NCBI RefSeq assembly: GCF_020734105.1
Contig: NZ_JAJAFR010000001.1
Location: forward strand, 372,001-436,000
Direction of reading: 5' to 3'
Length of the DNA stretch: 64,000 nt
DNA from: Alkalihalobacillus deserti
GTDB lineage: Bacteria; Bacillota; Bacilli; Bacillales; Bacillaceae_D
In this document: in pieces, positions 16,787 through 26,205 of the stretch
Layout: every line of letters begins with the position of its first letter
Position numbering within the stretch: position 1 is the first letter of the stretch
Notes under the pieces: generated by a model
Told to the model about the DNA's origin: nothing
What the model saw: only the letters and a program-made list of their open reading frames with translations
Databases searched by the model: none
Made by a program: the position numbers and the translations under genes

Positions 16787-17962
16787 ATGTTTACTCAAAC
16801 ATTAAAAAAGGCAGCAGAAAGCGTGAAAAAAGATGTGATTGAATGGAGACGTCACCTTCATCAAAACCCTGAATTATCTTACCATGAAGAAAAAACTTCA
16901 CAATTTGTCTACGAAACACTTCTATCATTTGGCAATCTAGAGGTTACACGCCCTACAAAATATAGTGTCATGGCGCGCTTAATTGGAGATAGACCTGGGA
17001 AAACATTGGGCATTCGTGCAGATATGGATGCATTACCGATTGAAGAAGAGAATTCATTGGAGTTCTCTTCACAAGTACCAGGGGTTATGCATGCTTGTGG
17101 TCATGATGGTCATACGGCCATGCTTCTTGGAACAGCCAAAGTTCTATCTGGTATGAAAGAAAAAATCAATGGAGAAATACGTTTTTTCTTTCAACATGCA
17201 GAGGAGCACTTTCCAGGAGGAGCGCAAGAAATGGTAGAGGCTGGCGTCATGGAAGGTGTCGATATGGTTATTGCGGCGCACCTAATGTCTAATCTCGAGA
17301 TTGGCAAGGTTGGTATTGCTTATGGCCCAATGATGGCAGCAACGGATGGTTTTTGGATTACGATCAATGGAAAAGGCGGTCATGGTGGAATGCCACACCA
17401 AGCGATTGATAGCATAGCGATCGGGGCTCAAGTGGTCACCAATCTTCAGCATATTGTTTCGAGAAATACGGACCCTTTAGATAACCTTGTCCTTTCAATA
17501 GGCAAGTTTGTTGGAGGAGAGGCAGGCAACGTGGTTGCAAATTCTGTGGAAATTAATGGAACGGTACGTAGTTTTGATGTGAAGTTCCGGAAAATCGTAC
17601 CAGAACTTATGGAACGAGTAGTAAAGGGGATTACAGATGCACATGGTGCTTCGTATGAATTAAAGTATCAATGTGGATATCTACCGGTAATTAACGATGA
17701 GAAAATGACACAAACCATTGAAGAGACAGTCCGTGACGTTTATGGAGATGAAGCGGTAGAAATCCAAAGACCTAATATGGGGGCTGAAGATTTTTCTGCA
17801 TTTCAACAAAAGGCTCCAAGTGCCTTTTTCTGGATTGGAGCAGGGAATGAAGAAAAGGAGATCACCTATCCACATCATCATCCTCGCTTTGATATTGATG
17901 AAGATTCATTGGAATATGGGGTGAACATTTTTGTCAACTCAGTATTTAAATTTTTGTCATAG
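16787..17962 (+). CDS. M20-family amidohydrolase (hippurate/N-acyl amino acid hydrolase type)
   Basis: 391 residues from ATG 16787, after TTGAGGAGG; an upstream TTG at 16772 lies inside the RBS and is rejected. Metal ligands are visible in MHACGHDGHTAML, QHAEEHFPGGA and MGAEDFSAF, with GIRADMDALP. These are hallmarks of the M20D/HipO group that splits N-acyl amino acids into an acid and an amino acid. Because the upstream operon degrades phenylacetate and activates benzoate, aromatic conjugates such as hippurate-like compounds are an attractive, unproven substrate. Confidence 0.9.
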   Translation: MFTQTLKKAAESVKKDVIEWRRHLHQNPELSYHEEKTSQFVYETLLSFGNLEVTRPTKYSVMARLIGDRPGKTLGIRADMDALPIEEENSLEFSSQVPGVMHACGHDGHTAMLLGTAKVLSGMKEKINGEIRFFFQHAEEHFPGGAQEMVEAGVMEGVDMVIAAHLMSNLEIGKVGIAYGPMMAATDGFWITINGKGGHGGMPHQAIDSIAIGAQVVTNLQHIVSRNTDPLDNLVLSIGKFVGGEAGNVVANSVEINGTVRSFDVKFRKIVPELMERVVKGITDAHGASYELKYQCGYLPVINDEKMTQTIEETVRDVYGDEAVEIQRPNMGAEDFSAFQQKAPSAFFWIGAGNEEKEITYPHHHPRFDIDEDSLEYGVNIFVNSVFKFLS

Positions 17963-18050
17963 TAGTCAAACAAAATGAATTCGATTTAAAATATCTATTT
18001 TGAAGTTCAAGTCTTATGTTACTTAGAAAAAGTAGGAAGAGGAGAAATGA

Positions 18051-19481
18051 ATGGGAAATGCATTGCGTAAAGAAGTCAACGAAGGTGTTACACCCAAACC
18101 TGAGAGAAAGTGGTTAAGACTTCCTCATGTTTATGTTATTTTAGTTTTGATGCTAATATTAGCGTATGTAGCTACATTATTAGTGCCAAAAGGTCAATTT
18201 GAACGAGTAGAAGGTCCAACAGGAGCAGCTCTCATAGTACCGAACACATTTCAGTATATAGAACAGCCGAATTTAACAGGTTTTGATCTAATGTTTTCAA
18301 TCCCTACCGGAATGGTTCAAGCGAGTGAGATCATTTTTGGGGGATTAATGATAGGGGCATTATTTGTTGTTCTAGAACGAACAGGTTTGCTATCATTAGT
18401 TCTCCAAAAAGTTATTGCAACATTTAGTAAAAAAAGAATTTTCGTTATACCTGCAATGATGTTACCTATGGCTGTTTTTACGACATTTACAGGTGCTATG
18501 GAGCTTGCGCTTATTTACGTTCCGATCATGATCCCGTTAATATTGAAAATGGGATATGACCGGTTCACAGCTACTGCCATGGTTCTCGTAAGTACTAGCG
18601 CTGGCTTTTCTGTTGCTCTTACAGCACCAGCAACAGTTGGACTTGCCCAACGATTATCGGATCTGCCATTATATTCAGGGATCGAATATCGTGCGGTTAT
18701 TTTAGCGGTTGTTGTTGCTATAGGGGTTTGGTATGTGTGGAAATATGCTAGGAAAATTGAACGAGATGCCACACTCGGCTTTTTATATGGTGATGGGCTA
18801 GATGCTCAATATATAAATGATGAAGAGGAAGTAATTACGAAGGTATCAAAAAGAAATATGATTGCTATAGCCTTCTTAGCTACGGGAATGGGTATCATGA
18901 TATATGGCTTGTTAAATTGGGGATGGTATTTTATTGAGATTGGCGGTTGGTACGCTTTTATGAGTATTGTCCTCGGTTTTATTTGTGGAATGAATGCAAG
19001 TAGCATTGCTGAAGCATTTAATGAAGGTTTTAAGAAAATGATCGTTGCTGTTGTGGTCATCGGATTATCACGATCCATTTCAGTTGTTCTCCAAGAAGGA
19101 AATATATTAGATACTATAGTACATGGTATAAGTGAAGTGGTAAGCGGAATGCCTACGGCTCTTACAGCTATTGTAATGATGGTGGTACAAGGGTTGTTTA
19201 ACTTCCTAGTAGGTTCTGGAAGTGGACAAGCTATGATTACGATGCCTATCATGACTGGCTTATCTGATTTACTCGGCGTCTCAAGGCAAACTGCAGTACT
19301 TGCTTTTCAGTTTGGCGATGGTTTTACTAACCTCATTTACCCAGTTAGTCTGGTTTTGGCTATTTTAGCCATGGCCCAGATACCTTTTACGAAATGGCTT
19401 CGCTTTATTACACCGCTACTCTTTCTGTGGTTAACGGTCGCTGCCATCTCGCTCATTATCGTCGAGTTTATAGGATGGTAA
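18051..19481 (+). CDS. YfcC/DcuC-family membrane carrier
   Basis: 476 residues with about 12 membrane segments starting near residue 28. The LVPKGQFERVEG loop after the first helix and the GSGSGQAMITMPIM and FQFGDGFTNLIYPVS segments are typical of the YfcC branch of the anaerobic C4-dicarboxylate carrier superfamily. Members often sit beside M20 peptidases and are thought to import peptides, acylated amino acids or arginine/ornithine-like compounds. It is the last gene of the sigma-54 operon and is followed by a strong terminator. Its 3' end recurs, truncated, at 63586-63656. Confidence 0.85.
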   Translation: MGNALRKEVNEGVTPKPERKWLRLPHVYVILVLMLILAYVATLLVPKGQFERVEGPTGAALIVPNTFQYIEQPNLTGFDLMFSIPTGMVQASEIIFGGLMIGALFVVLERTGLLSLVLQKVIATFSKKRIFVIPAMMLPMAVFTTFTGAMELALIYVPIMIPLILKMGYDRFTATAMVLVSTSAGFSVALTAPATVGLAQRLSDLPLYSGIEYRAVILAVVVAIGVWYVWKYARKIERDATLGFLYGDGLDAQYINDEEEVITKVSKRNMIAIAFLATGMGIMIYGLLNWGWYFIEIGGWYAFMSIVLGFICGMNASSIAEAFNEGFKKMIVAVVVIGLSRSISVVLQEGNILDTIVHGISEVVSGMPTALTAIVMMVVQGLFNFLVGSGSGQAMITMPIMTGLSDLLGVSRQTAVLAFQFGDGFTNLIYPVSLVLAILAMAQIPFTKWLRFITPLLFLWLTVAAISLIIVEFIGW

Positions 19482-19497
19482 ATGTAATATATTGTCG

Positions 19498-19527
19498 AAA
19501 AGACCTCGGACTAACCGAGGTCTTTTT
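19498..19527 (+). terminator. Terminator after the YfcC carrier
   Basis: AAAAGACCTCGG / CCGAGGTCTTTTT around a 5-nt loop. Half of this stem is also present in the remnant at 63643-63656. Confidence 0.92.
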
Positions 19528-19546
19528 AGTCTTTTCGGTAAAGAAA

Positions 19547-19653
19547 TTTTTACTATAAGGGGAAAATTTCCCCCTATAATTAATGTTTTTAACAAAAATA
19601 AAATTAAATATTCGAAAAAAACACAATATTCTTTAATGTTTTTTTGTGTAAAA
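19547..19653. promoter_or_regulatory. Candidate upstream activator module (copy 2)
   Basis: Same order of elements as 13896-13962: ATTTTTACT, AGGGGAAAATTTCCCCCT (19557-19576), then TTTAATGTTTTTTTGTG (19632-19648). It lies 55-150 bp before the sigma-54 promoter at 19704. Confidence 0.45.
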
Positions 19654-19703
19654 GACATTGTTTTGGGCAGTTAAGTAGTTTAGCAAGAAAGGGATATAAA
19701 AAA

Positions 19704-19720
19704 CTGGTACAAAGTTTGCA
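19704..19720 (+). promoter_or_regulatory. Sigma-54 promoter before the decayed opp operon
   Basis: CTGGTAC-AAAGT-TTGCA, with GG at 19706-19707 and GC at 19718-19719 separated by exactly 10 bp. It points toward the ABC-transporter remnants and the secreted amidohydrolase. Confidence 0.7.
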
Positions 19721-20236
19721 TTATAACTTATTGAAGGCTTAGGAAGGAGGATGAAAAAAAGAGATAGGAAGTTGTAATGTAGAAGTGTTTCGAGTTGTCT
19801 AGATTAACACAAGGACATTAAAGGGGGAAGAATACTGTTACTAAAGTTAATCAAATAAGTATTTATTTTTAAGGGGGAGGAATATAAAGATGATTTGTAT
19901 GTGCTACCTAAAATGACAAACAAATAAATTTGGTTTATTTAGTCAATCGAAATCACATTTTTTTCAATAATTGTGAAGGGAAACATGAATGGATAATCTG
20001 TAGAGAGGCTAGTATCTAAAATAGTTAGGAAATTCATCATAGTTAGTTAATTTAAGATTTGTTATTGATTGTTCATTGATGAAATTGGGGGATTTACTTC
20101 GTAGTATTCTTATTTATTAAAGTAGATTTAGATTCACTTTTTCATTTCTAAATTTATTCCCAGATCTTGTTTTGCAGTGAACCAGTTTTTTAATAATAAT
20201 TGGATTGCCTAATTTTGAAGAAAGTGTGGTGAAAAT
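19721..20236. other. Gene-free stretch where transporter genes were probably lost
   Basis: Several RBS-like AAGGAGG/AAGGGGG motifs appear (about 19742, 19820, 19872), but each is followed by only a few codons. This is consistent with deletion of the solute-binding and permease genes expected ahead of the oppD remnant. Confidence 0.4.
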
Positions 20237-20806
20237 ATGAAGAATTTATTGGAGGTTGTTAATTTACAAACGGCGTTTAAAACAGATGAAAGTGAAGTGG
20301 TTTCTGTTGATGATGTAAGTTTCGCTCTTAAGCCGGGAGAAACCATTGGTATAGTTGGAGAATCTGGCTGTGGAAAAAGTGTTCAAGCGCAAATTTTAGA
20401 TATGATGAAAAAATTACGCGAAGAAACCGGAACAGCCATTATGTTGATTACTCATGATTTGGGTGTCATCGCTGAGATGGCCGATAAAGTGATCGTCATG
20501 TACGCTGGACAAGTGGTAGAGGAAGCCGATGTATATACATTATTTGAGTCATCCAAACACCCTTATACGCAAGGGTTGATGACATCCATTCCACATATTG
20601 ATTATGAAGCGAATGAACGTCTTGTTTCTATAGCTGGAAACGTACCATCACTGAAACGAATGCCAAAGGGGTATCGTTTTCAAACGCGTTGTTCATATGT
20701 AACTGATCGTTGCTTAAAGGAACAGCCACCAATGTTTCTATCGGGTAAAGATCATTGGTCTAGATGTTGGTTGAACGAGGCAGATCAAAAGGTCACTACT
20801 GGATGA
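20237..20806 (+). pseudogene. Oligopeptide/dipeptide ABC ATPase (OppD/DppD type) with internal in-frame deletion
   Basis: 189 codons where about 330 are expected. The Walker A region is complete (GESGCGKSV), but the next residue runs straight into LRE-ETGTAIMLITHDLGV, which lies after Walker B. The Q-loop, ABC signature and Walker B are gone. The C-terminal oligopeptide domain remains (HPYTQGLM and a cysteine-rich tail RCSYVTDRC). The protein could be translated but could not hydrolyse ATP. Confidence 0.85.
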
Positions 20807-20823
20807 TGGAAAGGAGATAGACC

Positions 20824-21081
20824 GTGAGTATTCAAGAATTATCACAATCAGAACCACTTTTAAGAGTGGAACAATTGAAAACCTATTATCCTATTAAAAA
20901 AGGGATATTTTAAAAAACGGTGGGGCAAGTGAAGGCTATTGACGGAGTCGATTTTTCTATTTATCCGGGAGAAACGTTAGGATTAGTAGGCGAATCAGGA
21001 TGTGGAAAATCAACACTTGGAAAAACGTTGCTAGGGTTGGAATCACCAACGGAGGGGAAAGTTTTTTTTCAAGGTAAATGA
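20824..21081 (+). pseudogene. OppF/DppF-type ABC ATPase, truncated
   Basis: It starts at GTG 20824. LLRVEQLKTYYPIKKGIF is followed by an in-frame TAA, then [20 protein letters not shown] and Walker [19 protein letters not shown]. It stops after about 85 codons, so everything beyond Walker A is missing. With the oppD remnant it shows that a whole peptide ABC transporter has been dismantled. Confidence 0.85.
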
Positions 21082-21103
21082 TGAAATTGAGGAGGCGTTG
21101 AAC

Positions 21104-23032
21104 ATGGTAAAGAAGACTTTTATCTTTTTATTTATTGTCTGTCTCATTGGAAGTATGGGAACGAATTGGGGAACGATGGCCATTACTCAGGATGAAGTAG
21201 CAGATCTAGTTTTTGAAAATGGTGAAATTTATACAGTTGATAAGGAGCGGAGTTGGGCTGAAGCTGTAGCTGTAAAAGATGGAGTTATTGCTTACGTGGG
21301 AAGCAATGAAGGGGTGGCTCCTTTCAAAGGACCAGATACAGAAGTAGTGGATCTTAAAGGGAAAATGGTCACACCAGGGATCATTGATAGTCATAACCAC
21401 GCTTATTTAATGGCAGAAAGTTTATTCTGGCTCGACTTGAACCCTTACCGAACGGTAGAGGAATACCAGCAGGGCATTAAACAATACTTAGAAGAAAACT
21501 CAGAACTTGAGCAGTTACGCGGAGTTGGCTTTAGAGAGGCTCTCGTTACGAACCATCCAAGCGGGCTTTTGCCGAAGGAATTGTTGGACGAGGTGGTCTC
21601 TGATATTCCTGCTGTTTTTATTACAAATGGTCATCATGATATTTGGGTTAACTCGAAAGCGTTGGAGTTGGCCGGTATTGACAAAGACACCCCTGACCCA
21701 CAGGGAGGCATGATCGATCGCGATCCTGAAACAGGAGAACCAACAGGGATTTTGCGCGAATTTTCTGCTCAAAACTTAGTGATCGATGAGCTACCTCAGC
21801 CAGATTTCACGGTGGAAGAGTACGAAGAAGCCCTCCTGGCATTTCAGGAAGCTGCGGCAATGAGAGGGACGACATCTGTGTTTGTGCCTATTCATTACCC
21901 GACTGAGTCTCTCCTTCAGGCATTTCAGAAACTTGATGATACCAAACAGTTGACGGTACGATATGATTTAGGCTTATGGGCAGATGAAACGAAAGGAGCA
22001 GATCAAATTGATACATTTATTGAAATGCGTGATAAATATCAAGGAGAGCTGTTTAATATAACATCTATTAAAATCTTTGCAGATGGTCACGGCCATCTTG
22101 TCTGGGAGCAAGATGATTTAGAGGAAACGTTCGCTGCTTTGGATAAGGAAAAATTCCGCATCTATATTCACGCGATTGGTAATATGGACATTGATCCCGT
22201 TGGTTACTCCCTGGATGCCATCGAGTATGCGTTTGAACAAAATGGCATAAGAGATGCACGCCACGCTATTACCCATGTTCCTTGGGTCAAAGAAGAGGAT
22301 CTAGCTCGTTTTAAGGATTTAGGGGTCATCCCTATTGGCCAACCGGCTTGGTTCCATCGTGACAGAGGAGCAACTACGGAAGAAGAGTTTGAAAACTTGA
22401 ACCGTCTGAAGAGCTATTTTGAAGCTGGTATTCCATTTGTCTCCTCTAGTGATTATCCTGTTTCTGATTTTTGGCCTCTTGAGGGAATAGAAGTAGGGAT
22501 GACAAGACTTCCTCCAAGCGAAACCAACCTTGACAAAGTGTTATGGCCTAAAGAAAGAGCGTCCCTAGAGGAAATGTTATCAAGTTATACGATCAGCGGA
22601 GCTCACGCCATTTTCTTAGAAGAGGAGATAGGTTCGATTGAGGTAGGCAAAAAAGCCGATTTAACCGTTATTGAAAAAAACCTATTTGATCTTCCAGTCA
22701 CTGATATTAGCGAAACGAAGATTTTAATGACATTGTTTGAAGGACAGGAAGTATTTCGTCATCCGTCTTTCATCAGTGCAACTGACATAAAAGTAGCGAT
22801 TGACCGTTTCGAAGCAGAAGGAGAATTTAAGAACCATGGTGTTGCTCGCTCCCTCCAGGCACAGCTGAGTAATGCAGAACGTTTTGAGGAAAGAGAAGAA
22901 GCTGAAAAACTAGTCAAGCATGTTCAGGACTTTCAGCAGCTGCTAGAAAAGCATAAAAACAATGGTTTGATGTCAGAAACAGCTTATAACTACCTGAAAT
23001 CTAGTGCTGATGCGTTAATTGAAAAATGGTAG
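21104..23032 (+). CDS. Exported amidohydrolase family 3 protein
   Basis: 642 residues from ATG 21104; GGAGG at 21091 is 8 nt away, better placed than the TTG at 21098. A signal peptide is clear: two lysines, then TFIFLFIVCLIGSMG and a likely cut after GTMA. Metal-site motifs are DSHNHAYL, IFADGHGH, HAIGNMD, HAITHVPW and SSSDYPVSD. It is about 100 residues longer than the cytosolic paralogue at 15062 because of a helical, charged C-terminal extension (EAEGEFKNHGVARSLQ onward). It probably cleaves an amide outside the membrane, with products once taken up by the lost ABC system. Confidence 0.87.
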   Translation: MVKKTFIFLFIVCLIGSMGTNWGTMAITQDEVADLVFENGEIYTVDKERSWAEAVAVKDGVIAYVGSNEGVAPFKGPDTEVVDLKGKMVTPGIIDSHNHAYLMAESLFWLDLNPYRTVEEYQQGIKQYLEENSELEQLRGVGFREALVTNHPSGLLPKELLDEVVSDIPAVFITNGHHDIWVNSKALELAGIDKDTPDPQGGMIDRDPETGEPTGILREFSAQNLVIDELPQPDFTVEEYEEALLAFQEAAAMRGTTSVFVPIHYPTESLLQAFQKLDDTKQLTVRYDLGLWADETKGADQIDTFIEMRDKYQGELFNITSIKIFADGHGHLVWEQDDLEETFAALDKEKFRIYIHAIGNMDIDPVGYSLDAIEYAFEQNGIRDARHAITHVPWVKEEDLARFKDLGVIPIGQPAWFHRDRGATTEEEFENLNRLKSYFEAGIPFVSSSDYPVSDFWPLEGIEVGMTRLPPSETNLDKVLWPKERASLEEMLSSYTISGAHAIFLEEEIGSIEVGKKADLTVIEKNLFDLPVTDISETKILMTLFEGQEVFRHPSFISATDIKVAIDRFEAEGEFKNHGVARSLQAQLSNAERFEEREEAEKLVKHVQDFQQLLEKHKNNGLMSETAYNYLKSSADALIEKW

Positions 23033-23332
23033 AATTGTGTGTTGTGAGTGGTTAACGCTTCTCTCTATTAAATCGAAGAAGAGGCGCCCATATTAGTATA
23101 ATTAAAACAACTCACTGTTAATTATGTTTTGACTGTGAGGAGGGCACCGCTCCCCCTAAAGCACTATAGGGCACTAAAAAAGGTACAATTTTCACCTTTT
23201 TCAGTGGTTTGAGCACTATATACAGGGGGCGGGTACCATTGGTACCGACCCCCGAAAGTTAGAGTGAAAAAAGGTGACTAAAGTGGTGGGGGTGCAGGCA
23301 TGATCGAAACACTTTTGATCTTTTTTGTTCCA
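23033..23332. other. Gene-free stretch with repeats
   Basis: No ORF supported. It holds the hairpin at 23225-23253 and a GGTACAATTTTCACCTTTTTCAG-like A/T-rich segment of the same style as the terminator at 41186. Confidence 0.4.
23225..23253. repeat. GC-rich KpnI-centred palindrome
   Basis: GGGGGCGGGTACC / GGTACCGACCCCC with a 3-nt loop and two internal mismatches, and no T tract. It looks like a REP-type palindromic element in a low-GC background. Confidence 0.5.
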
Positions 23333-23554
23333 CTAGCGCTCAAAGCGAGCTTTAACATAATCTAGTTCAATAGGAGAGAAAACATTTTCCCAAGGGAAAT
23401 CAAGCGCCAATTTTACATAAAGGAGGTGGCGCAAAGAGGAAAAAGCAACTTGCGTAAATGAAAATGAAGGTTGAAGATAGATTACATTTGAATAAGATTT
23501 TGGTATAATGGTGGAAGTCATAATGAACTCCTTTCGGGATAGTTGTTTCGACAC
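23333..23554 (-). pseudogene. IS-like transposase N-terminal fragment (unrecognised family)
   Basis: A minus-strand frame of at most 73 codons with a YLQPSFSFTQ-VAFSSLRHLLYVKLALDFPWE core. The sequence just upstream, ATTTTACCAAAG then CTTTTCTTTTCGTCT (about 23562-23600), resembles the left end of the IS4-type element at 36271-36310. The protein itself is not a confident match to any family, so this is a tentative call. Confidence 0.35.
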
Positions 23555-23620
23555 TTCTATTTTACCAAAGGAGACTCATTATGGCTTTTCTTTTCGTCTA
23601 AATTGACAAAGTTCCTATTT

Positions 23621-23813
23621 TACATAAAAACCCTGTAAATAATTGGGTTCTCCATGTGAAAGAATGACCGATTATGGCTATATTTCGGCCAAAATGGGAT
23701 TTGACAAATCAACTGGAATTCGTTCCAGCAAGTACTCGTGGGACCACGTTCACAAGGTTGCTTTAAATGAACCTAGTATTATCAAGGGTCTTGGATTTTT
23801 GTCCGTTGGCTCT
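23621..23813 (+). repeat. Dispersed 190-bp duplication, copy 1
   Basis: Nearly the same sequence as 26680-26867. It includes the last codons of a gene (NPVNNWVLHVKE-stop) and about 145 bp of 3' flank. This copy lacks the rest of the gene. Confidence 0.85.
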
Positions 23814-24069
23814 AACTTTATCGTCTATTTCTAATCTCAAAGATATTGTCTTTGTCTTTATTTCTTACACCGAATTGGTTTCATATTCCATTATTTGTTG
23901 GATGGCTTTTTATTTACTTAGCTTCAACTTCATTTTGACTATAGTTCGAAATTCTAAACTGAAGAGGTCTATGCAGACATGGTTACGTTACAAGACATCC
24001 TTTTTAAAACAAGAAAAATCAATAAACATAATTGCCCCCATATAGTATAAAAACTAATAGGGTTACATC
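23814..24069. other. Gene-free stretch next to nhaC
   Basis: Short hydrophobic frames only; no recognisable protein and no clear terminator for the convergent nhaC gene. Confidence 0.3.
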
Positions 24070-25494
24070 TTATATGGCTTTTCTATCTTCCTCGTCCATT
24101 TTTTTATATTCTTCGTTGGATAAAGGGGTTATGGAAAAGCCAGTCCAAGCATAAATAAGTGAAATGAACGGGACAACTAAATTTAAAATGGCGTAAGGAG
24201 CGTATTCTAATGGATGTACAGATAAAGTCGCGAAAATAAAAATAGCACATGTATTCCAAGGAACAAAGACCGATGTTAACGTACCTCCATCTTCTACGGC
24301 ACGCGATAGGTTTTTCGGGTGCAACCTCTTCTCTCGAAAACTTTGAACATACATTCTGCCTGGAACGACAACAGATATGTATTGTTCTGCAGCCGCAACG
24401 TTTGTTAAGAATGCTGAACTGATCGCGGTTGTAAGCAAGCCTTTTCCTGTTTTCGCTACTTTTAAGATTTGATCAACAATTGCTTTTAACATTCCCGTAT
24501 TTTCTAGAACGCCACCGAAAGTCATAGCCACGATCGTTAACGAAACGGTATACATCATGTCGTCAATCCCACCGCGGTTAAACAAACTATCAATCATCTC
24601 ATTTCCAGATTCTATTGAAAATCCACCTTGGAGTGTATTAATCGCATCATCAATGGCACCACCTTGTACCAAAACGTGTGCTAAAAACCCTAAGATGACC
24701 CCGATTGTTAAAGCTGGTAAAGCTGGTACTTTTTTTGCGACAAGGAGAATGACTATCGCTGGGACGAGTAAGAGCCATGGAGTAATGACAAAGTTAGTTT
24801 GTAGTTGTGTCATGGTATCGGCAATATGTCCATCCTCAATCGAAGTAGTAGAAAATTTTCTGCCAAGGAACCAATAAACGACCAAGGCAATGATTAAACC
24901 TGGAATGGTCGTATAGAACATATGTTTAATATGCTCGAAAAGATCCACTCCGACGACTCCAGCAGCTAAGTTGGTTGAATCAGAAAGAGGAGACATTTTA
25001 TCTCCAAAGTAAGCACCGGAAATAATTGCACCAGCAATCATCGGTGCTGGTATGCCCATACTTAAGCCAATACCCATTCCTGCTACACCAATCGTCCCCA
25101 TTGTTGACCATGAACTACCAATGGCAAGGGAAACGATGGCAGCAATGATCGTAATTGAAACTAGAAAAAGGGAAGGGGATATGAGCTTTAACCCATAATA
25201 AACCATCGTAGCAATAATTCCACCGCCAATCCATGCACCAATAATAATTCCAACCATAATGATGATTACGATTGCTGGGAGTGCTAAGCGAATCCCTTTA
25301 TACAGTCCCTCTTCAATTTTCTGCCATGAGAAGCCGCACTTCCATGCGATGAGAGCGGATACAAATGTACCTAAAATAAGAGGAATGTGTGGGTCGCCGC
25401 CAAATACAACAATCGTAAATGACATGGCTGTAATCATGACAATAAGTGGAATAATAGCCCAGCCAAAAGGAATCTGATTTTCTTCATGTTTCAT
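24070..25494 (-). CDS. NhaC-family Na+/H+ antiporter
   Basis: 474 residues and about 12 membrane helices. NhaC landmarks include GSSWSTMGTIGVAG, ISGAYFGDKMSPLSDSTNL and WNTCAIFIFATL. The family exchanges external protons or amino-acid-linked substrates for Na+ (NhaC, malate/lactate and related antiporters). GGGAGG precedes the ATG. A perfect sigma-54 promoter lies about 360 bp upstream on the same strand. This suggests co-regulation with the amidohydrolase operons, so the true substrate may be an organic anion or amino acid coupled to Na+ rather than Na+ alone. Confidence 0.88.
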   Translation of the reverse strand: MKHEENQIPFGWAIIPLIVMITAMSFTIVVFGGDPHIPLILGTFVSALIAWKCGFSWQKIEEGLYKGIRLALPAIVIIIMVGIIIGAWIGGGIIATMVYYGLKLISPSLFLVSITIIAAIVSLAIGSSWSTMGTIGVAGMGIGLSMGIPAPMIAGAIISGAYFGDKMSPLSDSTNLAAGVVGVDLFEHIKHMFYTTIPGLIIALVVYWFLGRKFSTTSIEDGHIADTMTQLQTNFVITPWLLLVPAIVILLVAKKVPALPALTIGVILGFLAHVLVQGGAIDDAINTLQGGFSIESGNEMIDSLFNRGGIDDMMYTVSLTIVAMTFGGVLENTGMLKAIVDQILKVAKTGKGLLTTAISSAFLTNVAAAEQYISVVVPGRMYVQSFREKRLHPKNLSRAVEDGGTLTSVFVPWNTCAIFIFATLSVHPLEYAPYAILNLVVPFISLIYAWTGFSITPLSNEEYKKMDEEDRKAI

Positions 25495-25851
25495 GTTATT
25501 GCCTCCCTTACAAAATTTAAAAGCATTTTCATTAAGCCACTGGCTGCATCTCCAAAGTCATTATCAATCTAAAAATTATTTCAGAGAATACAGCCCATTT
25601 TAGTTGAATCTTATAAACCTACACCTAGCAGTTTTGTAATTTTACCGATACTATGTATTTGATCTTATCTAAATGAGTGCGTTTTTATTTTTTTGATAAT
25701 AGTCAGTAATTTAGTGAATTAGACTTTAACAACACAAACTGTTTTAACCTCCTCCGTCTTAATTTCTAATTGAAACGATAATATCTAAATATTCTTGAAG
25801 AAAGACCCTGAACAAGGTTTGAAATTTCTTTACTTTCTCATTTACCAATTA

Positions 25852-25870
25852 TTGCAATTTCTATGCCAAC
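25852..25870 (-). promoter_or_regulatory. Sigma-54 promoter upstream of nhaC
   Basis: On the minus strand it reads TTGGCATAGAAATTGCAA, with GG-N10-GC spacing. This is base-for-base the promoter at 14113-14129. It lies about 360 bp before nhaC; the 25495-25850 leader between holds no other gene. Confidence 0.8.
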
Positions 25871-26205
25871 TTTAAGACCCATCAAACTCAGGATTCTCTA
25901 TTAATTACCGAAAGTTTTTTTTCTTTTCGAAAGGAAGTTTTACTTAAGAAAAAAATCTTTCGAATTTTATAAGGTGTCTAAAAGTCAATATTTTTAGACA
26001 AGATGAGGGAGTTTATGTACATCCATTCACAATATCCCTATAGTCTTTTCTGATAACTACTTCATTCAAAAGTTCTTTCTTTTTAAACCTACCCAATAAA
26101 TAGCACGTATATTTCATTGTTTTTGTGAAATCATAATAAAATCTGTGTTATAAGTTGCAACTACCACTCACAAAAATTCTCCCTTACTTAACAAAGGAGG
26201 CAATC
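25871..26205. other. Gene-free divergent region
   Basis: A/T-rich, with repeated TTTCGAAA-like and CGAAAG motifs near 25912-25965 that could be activator sites for the minus-strand sigma-54 promoter. Nothing else is seen. Confidence 0.3.

Noticed and set aside
18806..19252. 148-codon minus-strand frame opposite the YfcC carrier
   Set aside because: A mirror of hydrophobic membrane-helix codons, without RBS or recognisable protein.
15062..23032. The two family 3 amidohydrolases as a recent tandem duplication
   Set aside because: They differ by 100 residues, one is exported, and similarity outside metal motifs is low, so they are distant paralogues.
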